Shown one piece after another: positions 54,223-63,934 of a stretch of 64,000 nt of DNA. The notes under the pieces are model-generated. The model was given only the letters and a program-made list of their open reading frames with translations, ran no database searches and was not told the DNA's origin. A program made the position numbers and the translations under genes. The DNA comes from Leptospiraceae bacterium (GTDB lineage Bacteria; Spirochaetota; Leptospiria; Leptospirales; Leptonemataceae), in assembly GCA_020441005.1 (NCBI GenBank), contig JAGRNA010000061.1, forward strand, positions 1-64,000. The letters are read 5' to 3'. Every line of letters begins with the position of its first letter. The stretch's first letter is position 1.

Positions 54223-55647
54223 TCACCAGTTCTCGCGCGGGCGGATGCGGTGAAAACGAATCGAATTGGTCTCTTTACCCTGGCCCAGGGGGATGGCGCC
54301 GACGACAACGACGGTATCGCCGGCCCGGCCCCATGATTGCTCGAGCAGGACATCATCGGCCAGTCGAATTTGCTCTTCCATATTGGAGTTTTCCCGAATA
54401 TGAACCGGAAAGACACCGCGCAGTACATTCAGGCGCCGCAAAGTGGCCTGACCGCTGGAAAGAGCCAGAATCGGAATCCGCGGCCGCCATTTGGAAAGCA
54501 GCAAGGCCGTCACATTGGAACCGGCCAGGGCCACAATAGCCCGCGCCTCCAGCCGCTCGGCTGCGCTGACAGCTGCTCCGGCGGCACCGGCGGCAAAGCT
54601 GATAATGTCGGCCTCAAAATGCAGCTTGCCGCTTTGATCCAGGCGATCGACCTCGCCCGTGATTCTTTCCATGGCAGTAACAACCAGCGCTGGATGCTGC
54701 CCGACTGCGGTTTCCTCTGAAAGCATCACAGCATCGGCACCGTCGATAACCGCATTGGCCACGTCCGTTACTTCCGCCCGGGTGGGCCGGGACTGGCTGA
54801 CCATCGAACGCAGCATTTCAGTCGCCACGATGGCCCATTTGCCGCGCACAGTGGCCCTTTGCAAAATCTGCTTTTGAATCCCCGGTACACGCGCGAAATC
54901 CATTTCGACGCCCAGATCTCCGCGCGCCACCATGACTCCATCAGCGACTTCCAGAATAGCGTTCAGGTTATCAATGGCCTCCGGGCGCTCCAGTTTGGCC
55001 AGCACTGGTATGGGCCTCGCGCCCAATATTTCGCGGGCCTGCTTGATATCGGCTGCCCGCCGGACAAAGGAAACAGCGACAAGGTCGAACTCATTGCGGG
55101 CAATAAATTCCAGATCCTGGCGGTCTTTGGCTGTCAGAGTCTCGACACTGACAGTGGTGCCGGGCAAATTCATACCTTTTTTTGAAAACAGCTGACCGCC
55201 GTGCAGTACCTTGCAGTGGACGTCCTGGTCTGCGATCCGTTCGACCAACAGCTCAATACTGCCGTCGGCCAGCAACACCCGGGCACCTTTTTGCAGATCC
55301 TGAGTCAGATATTCATACGGGGAGTGGACAGCGCTGGCACTGCCATCAATTGCTCTTTGCGTAAGCACAAAAGACTGACCATCCTCCAGACAGACACCTG
55401 CTTCTGGCAGTTTGCCGATCCGCAGCTTGGGGCCCTGGACATCGGCGAGTACGGCGACGTAACGGCCCAGCTCGTGTGAGATCTGGCGCACCAATTGCAG
55501 TGTTGCCGCATGACTCTCCTGCGTGCCATGTGAAAAATTAAGCCGGAAGCAGTCGGTTCCCGCGGCGATCAGACGCCGAATCTGATCGGGGCTTTCGGAT
55601 GCCGGGCCTAGCGTGGCGACAATCTTGGTATATTTAAAGGGATTCAT
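54223..55647 (-). CDS. pyk: Pyruvate kinase
   Basis: 474 residues. Transfers phosphate from phosphoenolpyruvate to ADP. Conserved order: TKIVATLGPASES, RLNFSHGTQESH, DVQGPKLRIG, the catalytic lysine region VLAKLERPEAI and MVARGDLGVEMDF, then VATEMLRSMVSQSRPTRAEVTDVANAV (split here). C-terminal allosteric domain present (RLNVLRGVFPVHIRE). Upstream 165-base gap holds its promoter region; no clean consensus was seen. Confidence 0.97.
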   Translation of the reverse strand: MNPFKYTKIVATLGPASESPDQIRRLIAAGTDCFRLNFSHGTQESHAATLQLVRQISHELGRYVAVLADVQGPKLRIGKLPEAGVCLEDGQSFVLTQRAIDGSASAVHSPYEYLTQDLQKGARVLLADGSIELLVERIADQDVHCKVLHGGQLFSKKGMNLPGTTVSVETLTAKDRQDLEFIARNEFDLVAVSFVRRAADIKQAREILGARPIPVLAKLERPEAIDNLNAILEVADGVMVARGDLGVEMDFARVPGIQKQILQRATVRGKWAIVATEMLRSMVSQSRPTRAEVTDVANAVIDGADAVMLSEETAVGQHPALVVTAMERITGEVDRLDQSGKLHFEADIISFAAGAAGAAVSAAERLEARAIVALAGSNVTALLLSKWRPRIPILALSSGQATLRRLNVLRGVFPVHIRENSNMEEQIRLADDVLLEQSWGRAGDTVVVVGAIPLGQGKETNSIRFHRIRPRENW

Positions 55648-55902
55648 GTAGCAGTGTGCTGTTTGTTTTTGACCGGAACGCCGGGTTGATCACTAGAGCA
55701 AGTAAGGAATAAAGCTGATTTTGGCAAGGTATCTGTGAATTACGTTTTCAATACTCCCGGCAGTTTTGCTGGTCAAAGGCGATATGCCGGCTGAAGCATT
55801 GACAGCCGGTTTTTGATCGACGCCAAATTCAGGCCCTGTACGCCTGCTCCAGCGGACCGCTCCAGTCGGTTCTGCTCAAAAGAAAAAAGAGGAATGCCAG
55901 AC

Positions 55903-56205
55903 ATGAAACAAGTAGTAATCACATTGGTGGCCGTAAGCCTGTTATTATTCACTTCCGCCTGTAACAAAAAAACCAGCCAGAAACCAGCCAAAGCGGATGA
56001 AGTGGCGGCCTGCGTTCAAGCGAACGCGGACGAAGGCCAAAGTGCAGCCGTTCTGGAGAAATATTGCGATTGCATGTGGGACAAATGGCCGGAAGAAAGC
56101 GAAGCCAAATCAATCACCGATTGGGAAAAAACAGCCGCCGGCAAGGACGCCGAAGATGAATGCGATCAGATCTCCGGCTGGCAAACAGAAGCTGAGGACG
56201 AGTAA
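55903..56205 (+). CDS. Small cysteine-rich lipoprotein
   Basis: 100 residues from ATG 55903 (MKQVVITLVAVSLLLF), with AGAGGA nine bases upstream; a reading from 55813 is longer but has no such signal. The signal peptide ends in the lipobox TSAC, and the Cys is the lipidated residue. The mature part is charged and helical and has three further cysteines (ACVQANADEG; EKYCDCMWDKW; EDECDQI), which could form disulfides in the periplasm. No known family. Followed by a convergent-gene terminator. Confidence 0.8.
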   Translation: MKQVVITLVAVSLLLFTSACNKKTSQKPAKADEVAACVQANADEGQSAAVLEKYCDCMWDKWPEESEAKSITDWEKTAAGKDAEDECDQISGWQTEAEDE

Positions 56206-56247
56206 GATCTAACACCAGTCCCGGTCAGCGCTCGCGCGGCATTGCAG

Positions 56248-56292
56248 GCATTCAGGACCGTGTATACAGATCGCGGCTCTGAATGCATTTTT
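56248..56292 (+). terminator. Terminator between the lipoprotein and thioesterase genes
   Basis: GCATTCAG (56248-56255) and CTGAATGC (56279-56286) are perfect complements enclosing a 23-base loop with partial pairing, followed by ATTTTT. It ends the lipoprotein transcript and overlaps the last codons of the convergent thioesterase gene. Confidence 0.6.
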
Positions 56293-56755
56293 AGACCTTA
56301 AACATAATCAGATTGGTTTGCGAAGTCGCGAGCAATCGCCCGCGGGCATCATGCATTTCGCCGGCCATTGCCAGACTGCTAAAGCCGCGCGCTACCAGCC
56401 GGGCAGTGACGCTCACCTGTTGACCGGTTTTAACCGGCCGGATGTACTGCACATTCATATCGATGGAAGCCGTCGGCTTTTTGGCCAGCAGGTAAGAAAA
56501 AGGACCATAGGTATTATCAAAGGCTGCTGCGATATAACCGCCCTGCATAAATCCGGCCGGATTGCATTGGTTTTCGAGAACCGGAAAAGAAACCACCAGC
56601 GCGCGCGACGGCTCGTAGCTTTCAAAGCGGGCCTGCATGTCCAGGAAGCAGGCTGGCGGGATTTGCAATTTGCCGGCCCCGCGTTGTTCCAGCGAACCCA
56701 TATCAGCGCGCAGCAGCTCAAGGATTTCATCCGCATTCACTATTGTGTTGCTCAT
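56291..56755 (-). CDS. Hotdog-fold acyl-CoA thioesterase (PaaI-like)
   Basis: 154 residues. The 4HBT/hotdog motif NPAGFMQGGYIAAAFDN has the catalytic-type asparagine and acidic/aromatic residues before and after the central helix, then SIDMNVQYIRPVKTGQ as the beta-sheet of the dimer and VTARLVARGFSSL. Hydrolyses acyl-CoA thioesters; substrate unknown. Last gene of a three-gene minus-strand run with an RlmM-like methyltransferase and a coiled-coil protein. Confidence 0.88.
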   Translation of the reverse strand: MSNTIVNADEILELLRADMGSLEQRGAGKLQIPPACFLDMQARFESYEPSRALVVSFPVLENQCNPAGFMQGGYIAAAFDNTYGPFSYLLAKKPTASIDMNVQYIRPVKTGQQVSVTARLVARGFSSLAMAGEMHDARGRLLATSQTNLIMFKV

Positions 56756-56790
56756 CCAAGCAGGCTGCGGCCCGAAGGCGCGCGGTCAAT

Positions 56791-57768
56791 TCAGAATTCG
56801 GGCAGCGGTCTGGTTTTCGAGTGTATCCAGGTTAGTTCGTGCTTGTTGTAGTACAAATTCCAGATCCGGGAATTCGGGATGGATTGAAAGCGCTCTAATA
56901 GCCGCAGGTCGGACTGGCCTTTCATTTTTAATGTGCAGACAAAGTGCTGACAATCAGAATCATAAAGCCAGGGCTGCAGGTAGCGCCACAACCGTTCCGG
57001 TTCGCAAATCAAATCAGAAAAAAACCATTCGACCGGGTGTATATCCCCGGGTTGAACCTTAAACGCGTCACCTTGCCGAAATCGGATCGCAGGCATATGC
57101 AGCAGATCCTTGCGCAGCGGACTGCGGTCCCAGGCATCGACTTGCATGTCCAGGCGCGCTAAAAACCAGGTCCAACCGCCGGGACTGGCCCCGATCTCCA
57201 GCGCTTTTTGATCGGGTGTCGGCTGCCATTGCAAGCGTTGGAAAACTTCCTGCAGCTTGTAGACGGCCCGGCTGGGAGCTTCAGGCAGGTCTTCCGCTAA
57301 GGGCGCGTCGATTCCAAATGGGTTGGAGTGTCTGCGGCCATAAACGAGCTGCTGGTGATCGAGCACTGCAAAGACCGGACGACCTGGTTCCGCATGTTTT
57401 GTCAGGTCATCTGCGGGCTGCCCGGCCGCCGCGGTCCGGGCCGGCTTTAGATGGCTTTTGATCAGCTCGCTGCGGCCATAATGCAGCCCCGACCAGTTTT
57501 GCCAGCCCCGCTCCAGTTGATTCAATTGCCGGGCGGCATCCTTGATCGAAGAGTATTCCAGAATCCGGGCATCAATCAAGCTGTCCAGGGCCCACCAGGC
57601 AGTTGGGGGTGTGGCAGCCGCGGTTGTGTTTTCCAGACAGGTGCCAGGCAGATAGAATCCATGGCCCAAATCCTGAAGCTGATCGCCGCAGTCCGGGAAG
57701 CGATGTTCCAATTCCGCCTTGAGCTCAAAGAGTGTTTCGGCTTTGCCGAAAAATGCCGGCATGATCAA
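56791..57768 (-). CDS. RlmM/FtsJ-like rRNA methyltransferase
   Basis: 325 residues. SAM motif LEIGASPGGWTWFLA, the aspartate in WFFSDLICEPERL, the lysine in VCTLKMKGQSD and the acidic residue in YYNKHELTW form the K-D-K-E tetrad of the RrmJ/RlmM 2'-O-methyltransferase family; KHELTW is close to the RlmM ending. The N-terminal half (1-180) is the extra domain of RlmM. Most likely methylates 23S rRNA. Start overlaps the stop of the upstream gene by four bases. Confidence 0.82.
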   Translation of the reverse strand: MIMPAFFGKAETLFELKAELEHRFPDCGDQLQDLGHGFYLPGTCLENTTAAATPPTAWWALDSLIDARILEYSSIKDAARQLNQLERGWQNWSGLHYGRSELIKSHLKPARTAAAGQPADDLTKHAEPGRPVFAVLDHQQLVYGRRHSNPFGIDAPLAEDLPEAPSRAVYKLQEVFQRLQWQPTPDQKALEIGASPGGWTWFLARLDMQVDAWDRSPLRKDLLHMPAIRFRQGDAFKVQPGDIHPVEWFFSDLICEPERLWRYLQPWLYDSDCQHFVCTLKMKGQSDLRLLERFQSIPNSRIWNLYYNKHELTWIHSKTRPLPEF

Positions 57769-58256
57769 CCTTTATCACGGATCAATTCCGCCAGGCTGCG
57801 GCCCTGATCCAGTTCGGTGTATACAATGCGCCAGCCCCAGGCCGGCCAATGTCGCGAAGGACGCCCGGCGTGCCAGTCGGTCAAACATTCAATGACGGAA
57901 GGCAGCAGAGCTACGCGAAATCTGATTTGGCGCTGCATGCGCAAGTCTGATTGTTCCATCGCGCTTGTCCGGGTAAAAAGAGTAAATTGTGATAAATAGC
58001 GATTTAATTCCTCAATCAGGTCGTTAAAACAGGCTTCAAATCGTTCTTTATCTTTTTCACGCAATGCCTGGATTTCCATAATTTCCTGGTCTTGTAAGCT
58101 GCTGCGGTTGCGGCTCTGACTGGCTGCTTCATGGTGTTCTTCCAGATCAAATAGATCATGATCCTCGGATGAAAAGTCAGGTACCGATTCAGGACCTTCT
58201 TCTAACAGGGCGAGTTTGTGGGCAATTTGACGCAATTGGCGTTCAATGGCATCCAT
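57765..58256 (-). CDS. Hypothetical coiled-coil protein upstream of the RlmM-like gene
   Basis: 163 residues. A helical N-terminus (AIERQLRQIAHKLALLEEG), an acidic middle (SSEDHDLFDLEEHHEAAS) and a second long helix (DKERFEACFNDLIEELNRYLSQF) suggest a coiled-coil dimer. The C-terminal 50 residues are compact with several Trp (DWHAGRPSRHWPAWGW). No family recognised. Its stop overlaps the next start in the ATGA manner. Confidence 0.6.
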   Translation of the reverse strand: MDAIERQLRQIAHKLALLEEGPESVPDFSSEDHDLFDLEEHHEAASQSRNRSSLQDQEIMEIQALREKDKERFEACFNDLIEELNRYLSQFTLFTRTSAMEQSDLRMQRQIRFRVALLPSVIECLTDWHAGRPSRHWPAWGWRIVYTELDQGRSLAELIRDKG

Positions 58257-58307
58257 AGAATTACAATAAGTTCTTGAAAATCGTGCAAGTAAAGCGGGAT
58301 TACACCT

Positions 58308-59606
58308 GTGGGGACAGAAAACACCTTCGATTCGGTTTCATCCTTGTTGGACCAGGAAATTCGCGCTGCTTTTGAAAAAGGGACCTTCTATGCCGCTTTA
58401 ATTGGTCTTTTGTGCGGGGCAGTAATCCTGGCGTTAAGCCTGGGCGGTATGCCCGGTATGCTGGTTCCCTGTCTATGGTCCTTTAGCGGCGGACTCTATT
58501 CTGTATTGGTCTATTTTCTGATCCGCAGCAGCTTTCAGATTCCCAATTGGCAGTATTATCTATATCTGCCCTTTGTCAGTTTCCCGACTGTTATCTTTTT
58601 ATTGTCCGAGCTCTTGCTGCCGGCCGGCAGCGCGACCTACTTTAATGGTCCGCCGCTCTTGATGTATTTTGTGCTGGTAGCACTGAGCGGTATGCTCTTT
58701 GACCGCGGTCTGTCGATTGTATCCGGTGCGTGGGCCATGCTGCAATACCTGGGCTGCTGGTATTTGGCCCGACCGGAATTGCATTTTATCACCGCTCCGG
58801 ATCCAGTCATGGAGCAGGATTTGCGGGCCGACCCGATCTATTTATTCAAGGCAGTAATGCTGTTGGCCATGGGCTTTATTATTGGGGTGTCTGCAGATAC
58901 CGCACGCCGCTTGATCGAAAAGGTGCTGCGGGAGCAAAAAGAGCGCGCAGTCGTTGACCGCCTGTTTGGCGAGTACGTCAGCCCGGAAGTCAAGGACAAG
59001 GTACTGCGCCATCAGCAGGCGATGATTGCCGAACGAAAACAGGTTGTTGTTTTGTTCAGTGATATACGGGGCTTCACCAGCTGGAGTGAGAACTGCGAGC
59101 CCGAAACTCTGGTGAAACAATTGAATGCATACTTTGAAGAGATGGTCGCCTGCATCACAGTCCAGGGCGGTCTTGTGGACAAGTTTATCGGTGATGCGAT
59201 TATGGCCGTTTTCGGCGGATTGCGCGAGCTGGAAAAGCCTGCCGAAGCCGCTTTTCAGGCTGCGATCGAAATGCATTCCAGGCTGGATACACTGAATCAA
59301 AACTGGCATAACCAGGGTCAAAAGACACTGCAGATGGGAGTTGGTCTGCATTTCGGTTCTGTTCTGGAGGGCAATATCGGTTCCCGGGGCCGCAAGGAGT
59401 TTACGGTGATTGGTGATACCGTAAACACTGCTGCCCGGCTGGAAACTGCTACCAAAGAAATGGCTGTTCAGGTGCTGGTCTCCGCGGCAGTAGAGACCCA
59501 ATTGAGCCCTGCAAGTAAAAGCCTGCTTACGGAGCTCGGCAGCATCCAGGTAAAGGGCAAGTCAGACGCCTTGTTGGTCTATGGCTGGTCTGGGGCTACT
59601 CGATAG
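58308..59606 (+). CDS. Class III adenylate/guanylate cyclase with MASE-like membrane domain
   Basis: 432 residues from GTG 58308. Six membrane helices (about 20-205) form a sensor region of the MASE-like kind, followed by a short coiled linker and the cyclase domain: metal aspartates in VLFSDIRGFTSW and GDAIMAVFGG, transition-state N and R in IGDTVNTAARLE. Different architecture from the HAMP-type cyclase at 19.7 kb. The 3' end overlaps the convergent GNAT gene by 28 bases. Confidence 0.92.
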   Translation: MGTENTFDSVSSLLDQEIRAAFEKGTFYAALIGLLCGAVILALSLGGMPGMLVPCLWSFSGGLYSVLVYFLIRSSFQIPNWQYYLYLPFVSFPTVIFLLSELLLPAGSATYFNGPPLLMYFVLVALSGMLFDRGLSIVSGAWAMLQYLGCWYLARPELHFITAPDPVMEQDLRADPIYLFKAVMLLAMGFIIGVSADTARRLIEKVLREQKERAVVDRLFGEYVSPEVKDKVLRHQQAMIAERKQVVVLFSDIRGFTSWSENCEPETLVKQLNAYFEEMVACITVQGGLVDKFIGDAIMAVFGGLRELEKPAEAAFQAAIEMHSRLDTLNQNWHNQGQKTLQMGVGLHFGSVLEGNIGSRGRKEFTVIGDTVNTAARLETATKEMAVQVLVSAAVETQLSPASKSLLTELGSIQVKGKSDALLVYGWSGATR

Positions 59607-60382
59607 TGGATCTGGTCCAGAACCTGGATCTGGATGCTGTCTGGCATTGTTTCAGCGATCGAGATCAGGTCGTGGTCGGTCAGTAGCGCGGTGGCAATGC
59701 CGAAATTGGCGGCCCAATCCAGACCCCCCTGGAGCAAAGCCGCCAGCAGGGATGATCTGTCATAGGCCGGATGCGTGACCGGATGCTGGATCACAGCGTA
59801 GGATCCGTGTAATACGCAATGGAGTCCCGCAATGATTTGACCGGCTTGATGGATCAAGGCCCAGCACTGCCGGCTGACAATAAGCGAGCGAGAAACTATG
59901 GATTCAACATACAGGCCCGCTGAGGTCTCTTGCCAACGATCAAAAAGCTGGCCGGTCTGTCGATCGAGTCCGGTTTGCAATTCCAGATCATAATCAGCCA
60001 TACGCGATCGGTGATCCGGCGGATGAACACGGCTGGCCAGCGCAAGCCTTGCAGCAGCCCGGCGCTGAAAACCCCGGTCTGTTAAAACCCGGTCCAGGTC
60101 GGCTGGTTCCGTGCATTGATCAATCAGGAAGGCGGCCTTATGGCCCATCGAGTGATAAATGGCGCAGACGGTTTGAATGCGCTCATGCAAGGGCAGATAG
60201 CTACGCCCGGGCGTCAGGATGCAATTCGTAAGCGGTCTTTTATCAAAACCAAAACGCAGCTGCCAGCCGTCGTAGAACATACTACTGCGCGCCGGATTGG
60301 CGTTCAACAGGGCTTCCCGGGCATGTAGCCGGCAGGCCTGGGTTTGGCGCTGCGCTTTGGAACTGTCATTGGCGACTGGCAT
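59579..60382 (-). CDS. GNAT-family N-acetyltransferase
   Basis: 267 residues from ATG 60382 (MPVANDSSKAQRQ); the reading to 60469 is possible. Two half-domains as in many GNAT proteins: an N-terminal part with GWQLRFGFDKRPLTNCIL, and a C-terminal acetyl-CoA-binding part (IIAGLHCVLHGSYAVIQHPV; YDRSSLLAALLQGGLDWAAN), in which the R/Q-x-x-G-x-A motif is only partly kept. Substrate unknown. Overlaps the end of the cyclase gene on the other strand. Confidence 0.72.
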   Translation of the reverse strand: MPVANDSSKAQRQTQACRLHAREALLNANPARSSMFYDGWQLRFGFDKRPLTNCILTPGRSYLPLHERIQTVCAIYHSMGHKAAFLIDQCTEPADLDRVLTDRGFQRRAAARLALASRVHPPDHRSRMADYDLELQTGLDRQTGQLFDRWQETSAGLYVESIVSRSLIVSRQCWALIHQAGQIIAGLHCVLHGSYAVIQHPVTHPAYDRSSLLAALLQGGLDWAANFGIATALLTDHDLISIAETMPDSIQIQVLDQIHYRVAPDQP

Positions 60383-60503
60383 GCAGTTGATTGGACGAAA
60401 AGAATTGGGTGATTCCTTACATATCGCCAGGGAAAAGGTCTGATTTAAGAGCGGGGGGCGGCTTTTCACTTGTCAATTCACTGACGGCATTAAAAATCAG
60501 ACC

Positions 60504-62465
60504 ATGGATCGCCTGAAGGCTGCTCTCCTGGAAACCGACAAGGACTCGGGCAAGGTTGTCAAGGACCGCGTTGAGGTCGTCGGTTTGAGCATCGCGTCTT
60601 GCTTGAACAGGGCTGCGGAATACTTGAATCATGATTTGAGCAATCTGGACTATGAAATTCTGGAACGCGGGCGCAAGTCGTTTTTTAAATCCGAACCCTA
60701 TCGTATTCAGGTCAGCCTCTTGCCGGAAGAGAACCGCTATTCCGATCTGGAAGATTTTTCATTGAAGCTGGGGGTCGGCACGCGGCTTTTGGACGAAGAC
60801 CTGGAGCAATACGCGACTCCCAAACATCTGGATGGCAGCGCCATGGTGCGTCATTATCGCCGCGGTGTCTTTCTGACTGTCAAGGCTCCCCTGGGAGATG
60901 GCAAGCCGATCAGCCTGGATGAAGTGCTGGTCAAGATTCAGCACACCGGCATCACCAATTTTGATGAGTCCAAAGTGCGCCAGGTGACGACCGAAAAGGG
61001 CGGTGAGGCGATCAAGATCGGCAACTATGTGCCGCGACCGGAGGCGGACTCCAGCGTCAAGATTGAAGTGACGCCTGATGAAATGAAGGCCTACATGAAA
61101 GTCACCGCTCCCCGACCGGGTGGACGTCATCTCGAGGCCATTGATGTGGTTACTGCCCTGAAGGCCCACGGCGTTGTCTTTGGCTTTAAAGAGGATGATA
61201 TTCACAATGCCCTGCTGGAGGACCGCTATATGCAGGAAATACTGGCGGCCGAGGGGCAAGCGGTGCAGCATGGCAAGGATGCCGTAATTGATTATAAAGT
61301 AAAAATCAAAAAAGAAATCAACCTGGAAGAAGATGCGAAAGGCCGTATAGATTTCAAGCAGATGAATCTGGTGGAGAATGTTGTTGTTGGTCAGGTGCTG
61401 GCCGAGCGCATACCGCCGCAGCCGGGCAAGCCGGGCCGCACGCTCACGAACCGCATTGTGCCGGCCCGCGATGGCAAGGATGTGCAACTGACCCAGGGCA
61501 AGGGCACCATTTTGTCCGATGACGGTTCGCGCCTGATTGCCGAAATCAATGGGCAGGTGGTGTACTCGCACAATCGCATTTCGGTGGAGCCGGTCTATCG
61601 GGTGGTGGGTGATGTGGGTCCCAAAACCGGTAATATTATGTTCCTGGGATCCGTGGTGATCGGGGGGAATGTGCTGGACAATTATGAAGTCAAGGCCGCC
61701 GGTAATGTGGAGGTGGGCGGTTCGGTCCAAAAGGCGCGCATCGAGGCTGAGGGTGATATTATTGTGCGCTCGGGCGTGCAGGGATCGACGATCGAATCGA
61801 CCGGTGGTTCGCTCTTCGCCAAATTCATCCAAAATGCCGAAATCAGCGTGGCCACCGACATTGTGGCGGGAGAGGGTATTTTGCATACGCACGCGGAGGC
61901 CGGTAACAATATCCATTGCAATGGTCGCCGGGCCCAGATTGTGGGCGGTAATATTCGGGCAACCCGTGAAGTACGGGCCCGGATGATCGGCTCCCAGGCG
62001 TATACGGCAACCGAAATTCATGTTGGTACTGATCCGCGCTTGCTATCGCAATCGGAGGAGCTAAACACCATGATCAGCGAAGCGGCTGAGAAACTGACGC
62101 GCACAGAAAAAACCCTGGCTACCCTCCAGGCGCGCCAGAAAGCCGATCCCGATGGCTTTGATGATGCACAGCTGGAAACGCTGGAAAAAACGGAAAAAAC
62201 AGTCGAAAAACTGCGGCGCAAGAAAGGCAATTATGAAGAAGAGCTGCAAAAGCTGGAAGAGCACATGTCCGCCATTGGCGCCGAGGGCAAGGTGCACGCC
62301 GAGAAGGAATTGTTTCCGGGGGTCGTGGTCACTATACGGGATGCCAGTCAAAACATTTCCGATCAGTACAACGCGGTAACTCTGAGCTATGATAACAAAT
62401 ATGTGAAAATTGACAAACTGGAAAAGGCCGAGGATCCGAGCAAGCGCACCAGCCGGCGGCGTTAA
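60504..62465 (+). CDS. Jag_N plus FapA/DUF342-domain protein
   Basis: 653 residues. Residues 20-80 (LSIASCLNRAAEYLNHDLSN; YEILERGRKSFFKSEPYRIQ) resemble the Jag N-terminal domain. DUF342/FapA domain follows with a long right-handed beta-helix-like repeat (VGDVGPKTGNIMFLGSVVIG; VEVGGSVQKARIEAEGDIIV), then a coiled coil (about 515-600) and a short tail. DUF342 proteins are common in spirochaetes and in polar or motility-linked loci of other bacteria (FapA in Vibrio). Cytoplasmic scaffold role inferred. It is the largest plus-strand gene of this end region. Confidence 0.88.
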   Translation: MDRLKAALLETDKDSGKVVKDRVEVVGLSIASCLNRAAEYLNHDLSNLDYEILERGRKSFFKSEPYRIQVSLLPEENRYSDLEDFSLKLGVGTRLLDEDLEQYATPKHLDGSAMVRHYRRGVFLTVKAPLGDGKPISLDEVLVKIQHTGITNFDESKVRQVTTEKGGEAIKIGNYVPRPEADSSVKIEVTPDEMKAYMKVTAPRPGGRHLEAIDVVTALKAHGVVFGFKEDDIHNALLEDRYMQEILAAEGQAVQHGKDAVIDYKVKIKKEINLEEDAKGRIDFKQMNLVENVVVGQVLAERIPPQPGKPGRTLTNRIVPARDGKDVQLTQGKGTILSDDGSRLIAEINGQVVYSHNRISVEPVYRVVGDVGPKTGNIMFLGSVVIGGNVLDNYEVKAAGNVEVGGSVQKARIEAEGDIIVRSGVQGSTIESTGGSLFAKFIQNAEISVATDIVAGEGILHTHAEAGNNIHCNGRRAQIVGGNIRATREVRARMIGSQAYTATEIHVGTDPRLLSQSEELNTMISEAAEKLTRTEKTLATLQARQKADPDGFDDAQLETLEKTEKTVEKLRRKKGNYEEELQKLEEHMSAIGAEGKVHAEKELFPGVVVTIRDASQNISDQYNAVTLSYDNKYVKIDKLEKAEDPSKRTSRRR

Positions 62466-62476
62466 GGGCCGGGCGC

Positions 62477-63829
62477 TTATAACAGGTGCCGAGCCTTGAT
62501 TCGCAGATACTCATTGATCAGGTGTACGCCAAGATCAGCCGGTAGCGCGCTGGTGGCCAACACCTTACGGTTTTTCAGACGCTGGATGACTTCGGTCTTC
62601 CAAAACAGAAAGTCAGCGATGGCTGCCTGGGTATAGAGCGCCTGCTGATCGGCGGGCGGTTCCATCATATAGTTATTTAGCTCCGGCTGCTCCAGCAAGA
62701 CGGCGAAGGGCAAATGACGGCTAGTCAGACTGGCCAGGTAAGAATGCAGCTGATTGGCATTCATATGATCGTTTACATTTGTCAACAGCGTGACCAGACT
62801 TCTTTTACGACATACCTGGTGCAGGTACTGGAAAGCCAGATCAAAATTGGATTCTGTATTGCTGGCCTTGACATTGTAGACCGCCTGGACCAGCCGCCGG
62901 TGATGCATCTTGCCGCTGCCTGGCGGCACATAAGCCCTGATTTGACCGTCAAAGGCCAGAAGCCCCACCTGGTCTTTTTCACTTAAAGCTACCCAGGCCA
63001 GCATCAGCATGCTGGACAAGGCATGATCGAGCAGGCTTTGCCCTTGATGTTCCGAGCTCATCATCCGGCCGCAGTCCAACAGGAAAAAGATGGTCTGATT
63101 GCGCGTTTTTTGGTATGTGCGCACCATTAATTCGTTGGCCCGGGCGGACGCTTTCCAGTCAATGTGCTTGAACTCATCGTCGCGACCATATTCCTTGAGT
63201 CGTTCAAAGTCATTGTCACCGCCGATTTTGCGCAGTTTGCGCACACCCATCAGTCCCAGCCGGGATCGGCGGGCTAACAGGGCGTATTTGCTGATGGCCT
63301 TCAGGTCTGGATAGACCTGGATTCTGGTCTGACAGGCGATCCGGTAAATACGGCGCGACAAGCCGAGCCAGGAGTAACAACTGAGGTAGACCCACTGTTG
63401 TTCGTACAGGCCGCGCTCGCTCACTCGCAGGCGGTAATCGATAGTATTGCGCCCCCGCCGTAAAATCATTGCATGCTGGAAACCGTCAGTATGCATATGT
63501 TCATGGAGGTCATCAAATATTTGGGTCCGTAGCCTGCGGCGCAGAAAACCGCGCCAGTCAATATGCATTTGCACGGGGTGTGGATAGCCGATAGAGAAGG
63601 TGCGAATCAACTGGCGTTCGGCCCGGAAGCGTCGCCGGGCGGGGATGGTCCAGCTGTCTAGTAGAAACAGGATCAACAGGGCCAGGTTCAGGCCGCCCAG
63701 ATATTGCCATGCCCGATCAGAATCAGCCAGCACAAGGCTGCGGCTCGTCGGCCAGATCACAACAGCGACGCAAAACGCCAGCACCGACAGCAGTAAGAAA
63801 ACAAAGCGACGTGCAGGCCAGGCAATCAT
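62477..63829 (-). CDS. DUF58 membrane protein
   Basis: 450 residues. Two membrane helices near the N-terminus (RFVFLLLSVLAFCVAVVIW; YLGGLNLALLILFLLDSW), then a von Willebrand/MIDAS-like region with the DUF58 signature EYGRDDEFKHIDWKASARA followed by MVRTYQKTRNQTIFFLLDCGRM. DUF58 proteins pair with MoxR AAA+ ATPases and Bat proteins in spirochaetes; those genes may lie just outside the window. Its role here in stress or envelope assembly is inferred. Confidence 0.88.
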   Translation of the reverse strand: MIAWPARRFVFLLLSVLAFCVAVVIWPTSRSLVLADSDRAWQYLGGLNLALLILFLLDSWTIPARRRFRAERQLIRTFSIGYPHPVQMHIDWRGFLRRRLRTQIFDDLHEHMHTDGFQHAMILRRGRNTIDYRLRVSERGLYEQQWVYLSCYSWLGLSRRIYRIACQTRIQVYPDLKAISKYALLARRSRLGLMGVRKLRKIGGDNDFERLKEYGRDDEFKHIDWKASARANELMVRTYQKTRNQTIFFLLDCGRMMSSEHQGQSLLDHALSSMLMLAWVALSEKDQVGLLAFDGQIRAYVPPGSGKMHHRRLVQAVYNVKASNTESNFDLAFQYLHQVCRKRSLVTLLTNVNDHMNANQLHSYLASLTSRHLPFAVLLEQPELNNYMMEPPADQQALYTQAAIADFLFWKTEVIQRLKNRKVLATSALPADLGVHLINEYLRIKARHLL

Positions 63830-63934
63830 TGCAGTCCATCATCAAATTGGACTGGCTCAGGCTGACAAGTCAAAACCCTCCCGCAGATTATTCTTGTAAA
63901 GGCAGGGCGCTGCTTTATTTTCGTGATATTCAGC

